From: Apostichopus japonicus
Lineage: Eukaryota; Echinodermata; Holothuroidea; Aspidochirotida; Stichopodidae
Length of the DNA stretch: 64,000 bases
Assembly (NCBI RefSeq): GCF_037975245.1
Contig: NC_092583.1
Span: 9,398,764 to 9,462,763, forward strand
Direction of reading: 5' to 3'
Within the stretch, counting starts at the first letter, position 1, and each line of letters opens with the position of its first letter. The translations under genes were made by a program, and so were the position numbers. The notes below the pieces were generated by a model, which was not told where the DNA came from, ran no database searches, and saw nothing but the letters and a program-made list of their open reading frames with translations. Positions 1-46,763 of the stretch are shown piece by piece.

Positions 1-175
1 ATCATAAAGATATTGTCAATGAACGTAACCACGTGTGTGGTTTCAAGTTTTGTCGAGATAAAAATTCTTTCTCGAGGTTTCCCGTAAAGATGTTGGCAAA
101 AGACGGTGCCAGTTTGGTACCCATTGCGGTGCCATATCTAATCACGGATGGCTGTTGCTGCACCCTCTCCAAAAA
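1..175 (-). pseudogene. Penelope-like element reverse transcriptase fragment, decayed, cut by the window edge
   Basis: Read on the minus strand this gives YGTAMGTKLAPSFANIF, then NLEKEFL, then TWLR followed after a one-base frame shift by IDNIFM. GTxMGTKxAPxxANxF and the WxRFIDDIF catalytic segment are reverse transcriptase signatures of Penelope-like elements. The frame shift and the DD to DN change mark it as dead. It continues beyond the left edge. Family assignment is from recognised motifs, not a search. Confidence 0.7.
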
Positions 176-305
176 TTCCCAATTTTTTTATGATTGAAAC
201 ACCATAAAATTAGCATATTCTCATCATGTCAGTAGCATTGCTTTACAATTGGCTGATTTATGATACTTTGAAATTCCGCAATTTGTCGCCATCGTGGCAT
301 TTTGG
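141..305 (-). repeat. Dispersed repeat beside the Penelope fragment (copy 1)
   Basis: About 160 bases match, in reverse orientation, 9655-9822 inside gene 1 intron 3. Shared blocks include GGAGAGGGTGCAGCAACAGC and ATTGCGGAATTTCAAAGT. Only this copy continues into reverse transcriptase coding sequence, so it may be the flank or an internal part of one element family. Confidence 0.65.
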
Positions 306-1078
306 CATTTTCGTGACTTTTGAGGTCTCATTTCTCAGCAATTAAGCATCCTACTACCTTTTTATTACAGTTGCCTGTAGAGTCTATCCCATAGAACAGG
401 AATGTAAAAAAATTAGGCTACGAAAACATTGTCTTGTGGAGTTAGGTTAAATTAAAAGTGTCAAAATATATTAGATTTTTGTATTTTTCACCCAAAAAAA
501 GTGCTATTTTTAAAGTCTTTTAATTAAATGAACTAAACCAAATAGTATTTGTTTATATGACATTAAAAACTGAACAGTATTGAATTGAATGACCTTGAAG
601 TACAATACCCAGGCTCAAAACATATGGAACATCAAAACAGGCAAAAACGTTTTTTTGTAAAAATCCCAAATCTTGAGGAATTTTTTATTTTAAAATAAGG
701 CAAAACAGACTCCTGATTTTTTTTGTACAAACAGGGTGGTACTATATCTCTTCCAGAAAAAATAATCAGATTGTTTTCAACATGACGCGTTTTGAGTTAT
801 TGGCTGTCAAAGACGACCTTTTTGTACATCGGAGCAACTTAACATCCTCATAAATTAATATTGAGAAAAGCTAGAACCCTGAAATTTGTTTAGGTGTAAG
901 AACTTTATATTTATAATTAAAGTATAAAACCCTGACAGCTCTAACATTGTTTCTTTGGTAAACAATTGGCATCAAAACCCCTTCCTCATGCTGAATCGCG
1001 ACTAAATGTTTAGAATCGTATAAGGATCATCAAAAAATGATAAGTTCTGTAGTATACTGTATGTTACCCACCCCATCT

Positions 1079-1153
1079 CCTGAATTCGAGAAAGAAGAGG
1101 CTGACAGATATTAGGCTGACGGACGTAATAGCGACGGTTTATCCTACGCGATA
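1079..1153 (+). repeat. 75-bp direct repeat, copy 1 (partner at 1697-1773)
   Basis: CCTGAATT followed by GAAAGAAGAG, GACAGATATTA, GCTGACGGA and TAATAGCGACGGTTTAT occurs here and again about 617 bases downstream in the same orientation, with scattered differences. It could be the remains of short terminal repeats or a local duplication. No coding potential was seen between the copies. Confidence 0.6.
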
Positions 1154-1696
1154 AGATTCGAACATATATGCATTTACAAACAAAATATTAGAACTACAGC
1201 TTAATTTATCCTTAGAGTTCCCGACATAGAGCACTATATGCATCATGAATATTACACCATTATGTTCCTTTAAACCTGCCTGTATATAGTAACACTAGTC
1301 CCCAACTCCTAGTTTATGAGTGCTATAGGCCTAGTTCCTTATTACCTAAACAGAAAAACCTGTAACAATTTACTGGTTCCCTTTGTGTCTGAAAACAATA
1401 CATGTCCTAAAACTTCTAACAGAATGACAGTAAAATTATACAAGTTCCCTAGTTATATTGAATAACATTGTACACAAACCTGTCTCGCCCTATAGCGGCA
1501 GCCTACACGAAACATTACAGAAGATTCAACAATATAATACACAACTTGTGGTAGCCATAGCAACCCGCACTGAAAGCTTACAAACATAACCGAAACCCAC
1601 GCTTATATGCTCACACTGTAAGGACATTATATATATATATGTATATTTATATACATGACTATGTTTGATATTTCATTTAAGTAAGTTAAAACATTA

Positions 1697-1773
1697 CCTG
1701 AATTGAAGAAAGAAGAGGGTGACAGATATTAAGCTGACGGAAATAATAGCGACGGTTTATTGTCGGCGATAAG
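1697..1773 (+). repeat. 75-bp direct repeat, copy 2
   Basis: Second copy of the repeat at 1079-1153, about 85 percent alike by eye. Confidence 0.6.
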
Positions 1774-3444
1774 ACATCGTGACCAGAGCCCCACATGGAT
1801 TCTGGCTACTAAATGCAATCATTGACAATGCGTAATTCGCAAAAGCAGCACACACAAGTGAAAAAGAAAGTAGATGCGCGAATATTTTTTAAGGGGCTAA
1901 AAATCGCCCAACTGTCACATGTATTAGTTTGAAAAAAAATCTCATATTGTGCAATGGATAGATATAGATAGATAGATATACATTGACGCAGTGCGGTTTC
2001 GCAGAACTGGATCTTTGAACGTAATATTTGCTTGTTTCCGTTGCCACGGGCACGAATGGCCATTGGAGGTAGTTGAGGTTATTTGTAATGTCATTACAGT
2101 TCAGATATTAGTATGGTGAAATCAATAGAACTATCTTACAAATGTAACAAAAACATTCATGTAGACACTCTTTAAAACTGAAACTTGGGAAAACGTCAAA
2201 TTCAGATCTTGACAAGCGTAAAAATGCACTTACAATGACGTTTGCATGTGCTTCGGCAGTAATCGGTACGTACGGCTTCCGCAGAAGCTTATGGTTCGCC
2301 TAAAAAGGACGTTAAATGTGTTTTAGGGCCCATGCACGAAAAATGGGTGGGTTTTATTTCTAGCATATCTTCTAGCTATTTTCTTAGTATTGCTTAAACA
2401 GTAACCTTCTGGTAAGCTGGGTTAAGCGATATATGTGTTTATCTGTACGATCAGAGATAACGTAATGTCGAATTTAGAAGAGGTTGGTCTACCAGATGAT
2501 GAAAAGATTCAAAGGTTCCCAGGAATGAAGCTAATTCTTGGTTCATAATCTCATTCGCCATCTCTCTGACTGGGCGTCAGCTGTATCGGTCCTTTAATTT
2601 CACACAGGCCTCTGTCATTTATATATGTACAATCGTATATACATATACATATATAAAGATTGCATTCTACATCTACAACTGTACGTGAGTATGTCTTCAT
2701 AACGCTATTCTTTTGAGTAAATAATATAATACGTGTACCGACAGAGAATATAACTAATAGATATTTTCATGGCAATGTTATGATCATGAAATGTTAAGTG
2801 ATCTCTGTAAAAGTACGTTTCTAATAACATAATAGCAACTTTATGAAGATTTCTGAGGTCATTTTGTGCGAAAGTTTCCTGATGCTATTTGTTACTAAAA
2901 ATATCGTCATATCGCAATCCAGTAGCTTGACTAAGTCAATTTGTCATTTCAAATCATGAAGTTCAAGTCAAACACAATCCTCAACTTGCTTTCTACATAT
3001 ACGGGTGTATGCTATTTGGAAGAGAGAAGGGGGAGGGGGTGGGGGAAGTGTCAGGGGAGATAAATGGTTGAGAAATTAGTCGAATTCATTCATTGCTTCA
3101 CTTGATGAAGAAATTTTTCTTTTATTTCCACTGTAATATTATCTACTGAACGTAAATTGGGCAAGAAATCGAAGCTGATAATATCTGTCTAGTAATAAGT
3201 CTTTGATATGATTGATTGCCAATAAATCAATAATTAAAGGGGGAAATGTAGCCTATTGTAAATGAATAAGTTATTAACATATTCCCCTTCTGCGACGAAA
3301 TCAGCTAAATATGAATTCCAAATGGTGTATACGACAACTAAACATGTCACATCTAAATAGGTATGGCCCTGACCTAAATCACTAATTTGGATTCGTGTCA
3401 TATATGCTTTATATTTTACCTTCTATTTTGCTTTCAAATAGATT

Positions 3445-23779
<20,335 letters not shown>

Positions 23780-23815
23780 ATTCGAATTATGAATCATATT
23801 AATATTTGAGGAAAT

Positions 23816-23821
23816 AATAAA
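23816..23821 (+). terminator. Polyadenylation signal of gene 1
   Basis: AATAAA lies 37 bases past the stop codon of gene 1. It is the first such hexamer downstream and fits a very short 3' UTR. Confidence 0.6.
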
Positions 23822-26800
23822 GCATCATAGTCAACACACCATGATGTTGTATACTTGGTTTGATACTTCACATAGGAAAAATATTAAAATAACAAATCAT
23901 TGGCAATAATTGCCTCTGTATTATGATTGTTTCAGTTTTGTTGTTATTTTCTTGTTTGCTTGATTTTTACTTCTTTTCTTTTGGTGGATGGGTTGGAGGG
24001 GGACTAAGTAAATCCACAGTCTGTATTCTGTTCTATAGGTCTATTCTTACTCACCGATGCATAGAGAGACATATCAAGTTATTACTCATAAAATCTCGTT
24101 TGCTGTATTCATTAAGTACATAATGTTCACGAGTAGATTACGATTTATACTCATAATGACGTCATCATTGTTTTACCTCAGCTTTTGAGATACCATCAGT
24201 TACCATGGTGATAAATCCTGATGAGGCCACTGTTTAGTACGGTTGTCTAGCAGCATTGAAATAATACAATGGACTTTTCTCTGGGGTTTTTTATCTCTTT
24301 ACCTTCCTTTGTTTCCTTTCGACAACAGTTAGGACTTTATATGTGCAAGGTCGAAGGCTTGATCAAGTCTAAAATACTATAGCATACTTTAAAAAAAAAA
24401 TTATTTAACTTTTCTTTCTCTAGGTATAGCTGTTGCAGTTTAGTATCTTCTGAATGGTATACTGACTTCGCCCTTTTTATAGCTCGAGGTTGTAGTGGGA
24501 AGATAATAATGGTAATGGGAAGATAACTTCTTCATTCTCTGACGCAGCCAGCGCGGCCATGTTGAAAAGACAAAACAAAAACCTCTTTCTTCCAAAATGC
24601 GTTCGTCCACTATTACAGAAATAACGATGACTAGCAGTTTAAATGCAAAAGAAGTATCACTTGAAGACAATCATCTTTGAAATCCACACATTGAGCTAAT
24701 TCCTTTAGCACGAAGAAGAGTTTTGACTGAGCAGAACAGGCCTCAAGTTATGTACTAGGTATGCATGCTATCGGACCTAAAGCGGGGAATTGGAATACAA
24801 AGGATGCGATCGCTTCTCAGCCTTTTGGCTAAGATCATGTGTAGTATCTGTTCCCTTTCGAGGGGAATGGTGATGCACACCCGACGATGATCACACAGTC
24901 ACAGTCTCAATGCAAGGGGACTGGGGTTGAGAGCGGATCAGTCGTTCGGTAGTTTGGTTTTCGTGCCTAGGTTCTTTCCTGGGTGACTTTTCCTTAAAAA
25001 AAGGATGCGATCAGTCATGCTAACACAAGCAAATACCTAACTTCAGCTAGTTTTTTTACACAAACAACTTGTACCTATGTACCATGTCGTTGTGCCTGAA
25101 ACTCTGACCGGCGCCCACAGCGATCCCAAATAGACTCCTGCACGCGTGCCCCAGCTTCCTGCCTCCCTACGAAGGGTCAAAGTTCGTTCGTACTCTCTAT
25201 CGTAAAGTTAACATAGTTACTGTGTTCATGGGTAGGTATAGATCCTATCGTATCAATAAGGAAACGAAATAAACAACAACAAAAAATCAGTTTAGAAGCC
25301 GTACATTTATTTGTCTTATTTATTCGATCAGTAAAATTGATTCAATAGTTTCGAGAATCAAGAGGCTATTGACAAACGGAGATCCCCACTTCTTTGATAA
25401 GAGCAGAAAGTTTTACATCTCACACGTGGGAGGCGAAGGAATAACACAATACGTCCAGCCAATCATAACGCTCCTGGCATGCGGTCACAAGTAAAACAAT
25501 TAAGGATCAATCAGTGTCCATTGACACTACATTTCTTTTAAATGTATTAATTGGAAATTTTACTCAATGCATAATCATCACATTGGTCACAGACTAATGA
25601 TCATACATCCGATGCGTGATACAAGCATGGTGATTGGGGCTGAGTTGTTTCCATTTTCATATGGTATAGGACGAAAATGGGTGTGGGAGTGGTGGAATAA
25701 GGATCAGTATACGTTCAGTTCCTACCATATCAGGGATCAATTTTATGTGGATCGTTACCTAGCATCAAAAGTTTTTTAAAAAGTATTGACATTTGCCATT
25801 TTTTTATTATTTATTGTCACGATCGGCCATTTTTACATGAGGTTATCTATAGCATTACGTCATATGAGCATAGGAAGTATGGTACTTCTCTAGTATGAAA
25901 CGGCTAAAATAAGACAAAAGACAAACACGATGTACCTATAAGCACTTCAAATTATAATAATAATAATATAATTTGCAGTTATTTTTACGACGCTTAAGCG
26001 ACAAGAAATGTCATATGGTTTACAACTGATACGTCGAGGGGGGGGGGGGGCGGGCTTCCAATTCAACATTATAACTGCAATTTGGAAGCTATTCAATTTA
26101 AAAAAAAAGTCATTTTAGATGGGGAAAACCATAGATTGCTCTTGGATGAAAAGACCCACCCTTTATCCAGTCGGCCACAGCACCGGTTTAATATAAGGTT
26201 TAATGCTATGGTACCACACCACACTGAGTACGGTACTGTATAGAAGTATAATATCTATAGTTCTGAATTGAGTTGCACTGTGCAGTACGGAAATTAAGTC
26301 ACAACACTGCGTTGCTCTCAGACAATACTGTGTGTTACCGTTGTTGAAGTGAGTTACTCACTATATTGTACAGTATATAACCTTTAATACAGTTATAAGC
26401 AGTGAAAATGCGCTGGGCGAAATAAGACGCAACATCCATAATTCCACTTTTTTGTTATAACCTTATCGAAGTATAAGGTCATGGACTAGGCCTATACCGA
26501 TTAACGACGTTTCCCCTTAATCACAACCTGTTTATTTAAAAATCTATCTTTTGGATCCATGGCATATATTTCTATTAATACTATAGTGTCTGATACAGAT
26601 CTGTATTTGATACAGAAATGTTGAAGGCATAGTTACTAAATTTTAAAAGTGCAGGTTCAACAGTTGCGCGGTATTTGTAAGAATTTACTCGTTTTTGAAA
26701 AAATTGAGGATTTTCCATTAGTAGTCGACACTTGTCACACAGACAAAAAGCTTGGAGCTTCCACTTCTTCAGTCCAACGCCATATTGTGAGTTCATTCTA

Positions 26801-26825
26801 TGGATGTATATGTTAACATTACTGT
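23822..26825. other. Convergent intergenic region between genes 1 and 2
   Basis: About 3 kb between the two polyadenylation signals. It holds the U2-headed SINE at 24799-25009 and a G/C homopolymer tract at 26039-26053. A 70-residue open frame at 25567-25779 is of unknown meaning. Confidence 0.6.
24799..25009 (+). mobile_element. Full-length SINE with a U2 snRNA-derived head
   Basis: The element runs 24809-24999. It starts exactly at the first base of U2 snRNA (ATCGCTTCTC) and keeps GGCTAAGATCATGTGTAGTA and TCTGTTC, including the branch-point-pairing GTAGTA, then leaves U2 near base 47. It ends in seven A residues. A perfect 10-base duplication AAAGGATGCG flanks it (24799-24808 and 25000-25009), 13 bases if the shared ATC is counted. 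The U2 Sm site and 3' stem-loops are absent, so this is a retroposed SINE and not a U2 gene. Relatives form a tandem array on the minus strand at 43972-44396. Confidence 0.85.
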
Positions 26826-26831
26826 TTTATT
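26826..26831 (-). terminator. Polyadenylation signal of gene 2
   Basis: AATAAA on the minus strand (TTTATT on plus), 66-71 bases past the stop codon of gene 2. Confidence 0.55.
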
Positions 26832-26896
26832 GAGAAAAAGGAAATAAGATTCGTCACGTTTTTAGAATGGACTCCTTGATGACAAACTCTCACTAA

Positions 26897-40704
<13,808 letters not shown>

Positions 40705-40847
40705 TGTGACCTGAAAGATGTAACGACGTAGATTATCTGTGTTCCGCGTATAGTTGCTCGCTTAAACGTTGTGCACAAGTTTGCTGTGTCATGGTACACT
40801 AAACCCTTCCCACCACGAGAATACTGGCCAGTAGTGCGGTACCCACG

Positions 40848-40880
40848 GGTGGGGTGGGGTGGGGTGGGGTGGGGTGGGGT
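40848..40880 (+). repeat. GGGGT pentamer array
   Basis: Seven consecutive GGGGT-like units about 145 bases upstream of the gene 2 start codon. G-runs of four could form a G-quadruplex on the plus strand. Confidence 0.9.
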
Positions 40881-43800
40881 GAGGGTTTATATGGGGATGA
40901 GGATCGGGATGGGGTCGGGAAGGTTACTGGCATTGGGTTAAAGTTGAACAACAAAAATGATGGAAATGCATCCGTTCTCGCATAAATAATTATCATGCGA
41001 GATGTCCGCTGGGTGGATATCACGCAACTGTTGTGCCCCTCCCCCCCCCCCTTGCTCAAAATACGAACTCTGGCTAAACGGTCATGTTGACCAAGGTTTT
41101 ATTTTGTGTTTGTCCTAACCTAACGTATGTTCTCTTACACGAGTAATGATAGTTAAAGTTGAAATCAGGGTTTCTTTCCAGCTTCAAGAATCAATCTGTA
41201 AGAGCAGATTACACAACATTGACCGAATCAAAGACTGACATATTCTATATAGTCTATACCGGGGCTTTTCAAAAGATAGGTGGTCGGCGGGCCAAATCCG
41301 TCCCGCGAAATGTTTTCGATCCGACCCCTTGTAAAAATAACGGCCAACGAAGAGCTTGCACTGATCGGGTAGGGGGGCCCTTAAGGCCTTAGGCTTGAGT
41401 ACCCTACAGGCCCTACGACACACATTTTTATGCCGACTGGCCCTTTTCTATGACCATTCGCTTTTGTTGTCATCGGTCCTAGCAGAAAATAAATTTAAAA
41501 AGCATATGGTCTAACACTGAACGAAATTGTAGATAAAAAAATGGCGAATCTCGACAAAGTTCTGCGAGCACTTATTGTTGTGTGTTTCTAAATAAATAAA
41601 TATTTCAGTATAGGGGAATCTTTTGCAATCAGCCGGGAAGAATTGGACCAAATTCTTCCTCTCTTTGTCAACCTCAAAGAAAGTACCAACTAATTAGCAA
41701 AAGCTTGCTTTTAGGGCTACTTAAATAAATCTAATTTATGTATATTCTTACTATGCATCAAAATGTCTAAAAAAAAATATGAGGGTATTTAAGGGCAGCA
41801 GCTCTTCAAATTTTAAACATCATTGATTCGCCTCTGGCCCTCCTATATAGGTATAGGCTTCTGCCTAAATCAGTCTGGGGGTGCGGAGAAGTTAAGTTTC
41901 CCCCTGCCCTGCCCACTCCACATTTGACATCCTCTGCACGCCACCATGGCATCTGCAGTAAATACTCTTAGCGTTAACGTTTGGTAAATTGTGACGTTAA
42001 TGGATATTGAAATTCTATGACAATGCAGATCGTTAGCTTAAAAAGTTCTTGTTTTTTATCACGTAGTAGAGAAAAGGTTAAAAAAGTTTCAGTGTAGAGT
42101 CAGCATGTGGCACTCGGAATATTACTACGGAAAAGTTAAACACAAACTGAAATGCCTAAAACACAAAACATTATTTTGTTTCCATATAGGTTACCCTATT
42201 TTTCACATGATACCATAACTTTTGTTACATGTTACAACAGAAAATGTACGTCAAAGTCATATTTTTAATCAAATACAATGAAACGCTCCCCCCCGCACCC
42301 TTCCACAACGCCCCCCCCCCCTTCCTCTCTTTTCCACAATAAACGTGTCTTCGACTACATGCATGATCATAAAGTATATATACCTAAACAAAACTGAAAA
42401 TTTACCTTCAATCTGGAACGAAGCGGTTTATGCCTTTCGATGAGAACTCGACCGGGAACCATACGCAATACTCTCTGGAATAAGTGCGATGTGGAAAAGG
42501 AAGACTTTTCAAATGATGGTCACCACCGATGATGCGATGTGTGAATTTAAAGGTAAGAAGCAGCTGCTCATCTTCATCTCTGATAAGAGACTTGTTGATT
42601 CAACCCCGAGTAACGAAGAGAGGATTAATTATTACATTTAAACCCAAAGATAAAAAGAAGTATAGTTTACAACAATAACGTAACACAGATAAGAACGTTA
42701 TCCGTGGTAACCTTTGTATTTTCAAGGACACGTGACAGTGTAGGAGATGTAATGCCATTCTTTGGTAATACTAAGATGCATTAAGCTATATACATATATT
42801 TTTTATTTCTGATATATACTTGCCAATACATGCTATATATATATATGCATTACCAACCAAGATAGCAGTATGATTGAGCTTCATGCAGAATGTAACACAC
42901 TAGGGTGTACTGTACATTGTATGTAAACAGCGTGTAATATATAACACAGTGCTCATTGCATATATCTTTACTTGACTGGGTTATTTTATACTCAACTTTA
43001 AAATCTCAATCAATTTCAAACAAACAAAAATTCAGCAAAGTTTACGTTAATAGAAATTGGATGTAGTAAAAACTGGGGATATATTTTAAGTTTTATTCAA
43101 TTGTAGTAATAAGAATTTTTTTTGTTTTATAATTCATGTAAAAATTCAGACATATGCCAATATGCCTTAAAACATGATATGTACGTTTAAAAACTTTATC
43201 GACAGGCTTTTAAAGTAACTTATAACAATGGAGCTCATTGGTATAACTAAAATCAAGTTTGATGTCTTGTGGCGAAGGAAAAAGATCATCGTTTGGTCCA
43301 TCATATCTTGATCAATTAAAATCTTATTTTGAAGTAATACGTTTGATGCAATTGGCAGATAATGACTATAAACAAAAATTGTGTTTCTTTATTTCCTACC
43401 CAGTTGGCTTTCCTTAGGCCAATGTTCTTCATATATATATACTTACTTGCCTCTCTTCTGATTTATAAGTATATAATGACGAAAGAGTATGTATTATTAG
43501 AAATATTAAAATAAACTGAAGAAAAGGTATTGGTGTGTGGGGAGGGTGTGTGGACGGTGGGGGTCTACAATATACACTAACTGCTTACTACCAAAAAGGA
43601 ATGAAATTAATTTCGATGTAAATGACGTCGCTATTGCACGGGATGATGGTAGGTGGGTGGGGGGGGGGGGGGGTATTATTAGTGACTATGCTATTGTATT
43701 CTATAGGATATCATTAGCGTACCCACCCCTCCCCTGGCAAAAATGTCCTCTTGAGGGGTGGGGGAGGGACTATCGTCAACAATATGTGGTAAGGATAGTT

Positions 43801-43971
43801 TTAATAAGCACTTCTAGCTGGTATTGTTTTATTTGCAAAGTACTCATTTTCGAACCGATTTGGTTCATCAAACCCGGGCTGGAGTGCTATTAGTACCGAT
43901 CCTCTCTGCGGATGAGGGCGTCAGTTCAGTATGCTAATTTGTGTGCTATGAAGATTTTATTGTAAGCTTGT

Positions 43972-44396
43972 GATCTTGGCCAAAAGGAAGAGGAAAAAGG
44001 ACCAGCAGTACATAATATAATACTTTTTAAAGAAAAGTCACCAAAAGATACTCTTTAAGAAAAATCACCCAGGAAAGAACCTGGGCACGAAAAACCAAAG
44101 AACCGAACGACTTATCCGCTCTCAACCCCAGTCCCCTAACTCCCCTAGCATCGGGACTGTGACTGTGCATGTGATCATCGTCAAATGTGTATCACAATTC
44201 CCCTCGAAAGGGAATAGATACTACACATGATCTTAGCTAGAAGACAGAGCCTGGACACTAAAAACCAAACAACTTAACTAATCCACTCTCAGCCACAGTC
44301 CCATTACATCAAAACTGTATCCGTATTACCATGATCATGTTACGTCACATTTATATCACGAGTTCCTTGGAAAGCCTGGAATAGACATTACATAGC
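43972..44396 (-). repeat. Tandem array of U2-headed SINE units
   Basis: Read on the minus strand: a degenerate unit (44396-44242), then a good unit (44243-44050) matching the SINE at 24809 over its length (AGCTAAGATCATGTGTAGTA, CCCTTTCGAGGGGAAT, GACGATGATCACA, GGACTGGGGTTGAGAGCGGA, GTGCCCAGGTTCTTTCCTGG), then a T-rich spacer and the start of a third head (43998-43972, CTTCCTTTTGGCCAAGATCA). The units are head to tail. A hAT-like element interrupts the first unit at 44402. Confidence 0.8.
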
Positions 44397-45180
44397 CTTT
44401 CCAAGGGCGGCGGAACCGGGGGGGCACAGGGGGCACGTGCCCCCCCACTTTTCCTCAGATTAAAAATGTGCCTTTTTTCTACATAAAAATTTCTAAATAA
44501 AAAACGAGTTTACAAAGCGAAACCCACGTCGAATCAAATATTTCGGGAAGTTTTAAATGTTTACTACCACAGGCGTAGGAGCCCAATTTGATTTGGGGGG
44601 CTGTAACGACTTGCCCGAAAAATATTACAAAATTTTTTCGCGCGCTACGCGCGCGTGCAACATCTTAATGTGCATATCATATAGGCATGCGTTGGTTATT
44701 ACATCGCGTGCCAATAACATACAATCATTTGCCGTGTTATAACCCTTCCAAATTGGTTGTAATTATTCGGAAAGTCGTTACGATAATAATGATCATAATA
44801 ATATCAGTTTAACCATTGAAAAACACATAGAAAATTACTTTTCTTTCAGTATTTTCACATATTTCATTTGCTTTCATGCATGTATCGATCGCGTGTGCAG
44901 GGACTTGGACTTTATAATGATTTCACCTCATTTTGTCTTTTTCCTTGTTTCCCAATTTTCACATTAGATACTGCAGTGCTAGTATGCATTGTTTCCTTGA
45001 GGGGGGGGGGGGGGGGTGGCGTTGATGGAGTGATGTGTATACGCAAATAAGATAATACAATAAGAGTTATGAAGGGTACTAAATCTCAGGCTGCATCAGT
45101 CCAATCGAATTTCTGCAAAGTGCCCTTCGACGTTGGTGCCCCCCCAGAATTAAAGTGCTTCCGCCGCCCTTGAGCCTTTC
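44394..45180. mobile_element. hAT-like transposon in the U2-headed array
   Basis: Element 44402-45172 has perfect 14-base inverted ends CAAGGGCGGCGGAA and perfect 8-base duplications AGCCTTTC (44394-44401, 45173-45180). No transposase. Inside, 44567-44855 matches the hAT-like element at 13948-14311 in the opposite sense, so it holds a further, perhaps truncated, insertion. Confidence 0.88.
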
Positions 45181-46538
45181 ACAGTGTCAATAACCCCTGC
45201 AGAGAGTGGTTAGGGCCCTAACAACTCCACGATAACACCATACGCCCATAAAATAATTTTTTACTATGCCCGAAGACGAATAAGACGCTAAGAAATAATT
45301 AATTATTCATCAAGAATTAACCAACACTGCGGTCAGTCAGTCAACGACACCAGCTGTGATATTCTCACTCTATATTTGTAATCGAGGAAAAAGTTCTTTC
45401 CTTTTAATGCAAAGACGTGTAAGATTAACAACAAAGACGGAGAGTAAGGATTAGTCACTGCTAGAAAAGTATGATTAACTTACAATAAAGTTGATGTCTC
45501 CAGTGTCCGAAGGTTTTGTCATGAATATTCATGAAGTTGTTTCTATGGTCAATTTCATTACACATGACATAGCACGCATATACACAAATAATGGTTTTGG
45601 TTGTAATATATTTGTATATTATGTAGTAGCGCACATTAGATCTGAGTTAATAATAAATCTAAACATCTCTACCGTAAAGTATATAAGTAAACGTGGTTAA
45701 TGTTTTATGAATATTTATGAGATATGAGTTACGTATCATGACGTCGCATATATAAAGTTAACTCTTCTTGTGATATAAAGTATAGGTCTATCAAGGAAGG
45801 TTTCGTAAGCCAAACCACTCCATGAACTCCATCCTAGCACTCAAATTATCCATAGAAAATGTTATCTTGTGAAGGATGTATGCGAGGAAGTATGTTCCTT
45901 TGTTCAAGGAAATACACATCCAAACGGATATATCCTTAACTTTATGACTAACCGTGATAAAAAAAAAGTTATTCATACATGTAATAGGATGAGGGAGAAT
46001 AAAATATATGTTTATATGAGAGTATACTTAGCCATGATAGGAGGCACAGGAAAATCCACCAATGCCTGACCGTGCAGTTCGTACTTGTTTTGATCTTGTT
46101 TAGAACTAAATAAGAAATCAATTAAAAAATAATACAAGTAACCAAGACCAGCCAATTTCCGTTCTGCTGTTTTCTTTTCATTTCATTTCAAGTAGTGGGG
46201 GTGGATGCTCTACTATACCATTTCCTTTAGAGAAACGATCTTGTTGTCTGAATGTAACATATGAACTGTCCGTTGTGATTCCCCGTCGCACTGGACACCG
46301 ATCCCGTACCCGTCCTTCTCTCACCCATACCTCCCCCTCCCCCTCCCCCTTGGTTGGACAGCGTTAAAAAAATATCGCACCCCATTCCCCTTCCCCCTAC
46401 GTTATCATGCTAAATGACACATGTATACGCAGGTCCTTAATTCGTCTTTGACACACCTAGCAGGTTCGTTAAGTTAGTAGAAGACTGATTCTATCCTTGT
46501 TTTCTGTATGTCACAGTCAGCCTATTCACACAAAGAGC

Positions 46539-46603
<65 letters not shown>

Positions 46604-46692
46604 TCATGATATGTACCTTAGGTCGACAGTTTATGGTAAAAAAGTGTACCTTAGGTCAACAGTGTACCTTAGGTCGACATTTCAGTGTCGAC

Positions 46693-46760
<68 letters not shown>
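46539..46760. repeat. Two (TA)n tracts bracketing a TTAGGTCGAC repeat
   Basis: TA tracts at 46539-46602 and 46695-46759. Between them GTACCTTAGGTCGACA-like units occur three times and end in a perfect hairpin, TTAGGTCGACATTTCAG then TGTCGACCTAA. Confidence 0.9.

Positions 46761-46763
<3 letters not shown>

Larger units (their letters stand above)
176..3444. other. Region upstream of gene 1
   Basis: No coding exon recognised beyond the repeats listed separately. AT-rich, with a short TA-rich stretch near 1630-1660 and a G-rich patch near 3025-3055. The promoter and 5' UTR exon of gene 1 should lie here, but no core element could be assigned. Confidence 0.5.

Noticed and set aside
24809-24999. 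Functional U2 snRNA gene
   Set aside because: Only the first 47 bases or so match. The Sm site and 3' stem-loops are missing and the copy has an A tail and target-site duplication.
25567-25779. 70-residue plus-strand open frame in the convergent intergenic region
   Set aside because: No domain, no splice partner and no promoter that I can see; length is within chance expectation.
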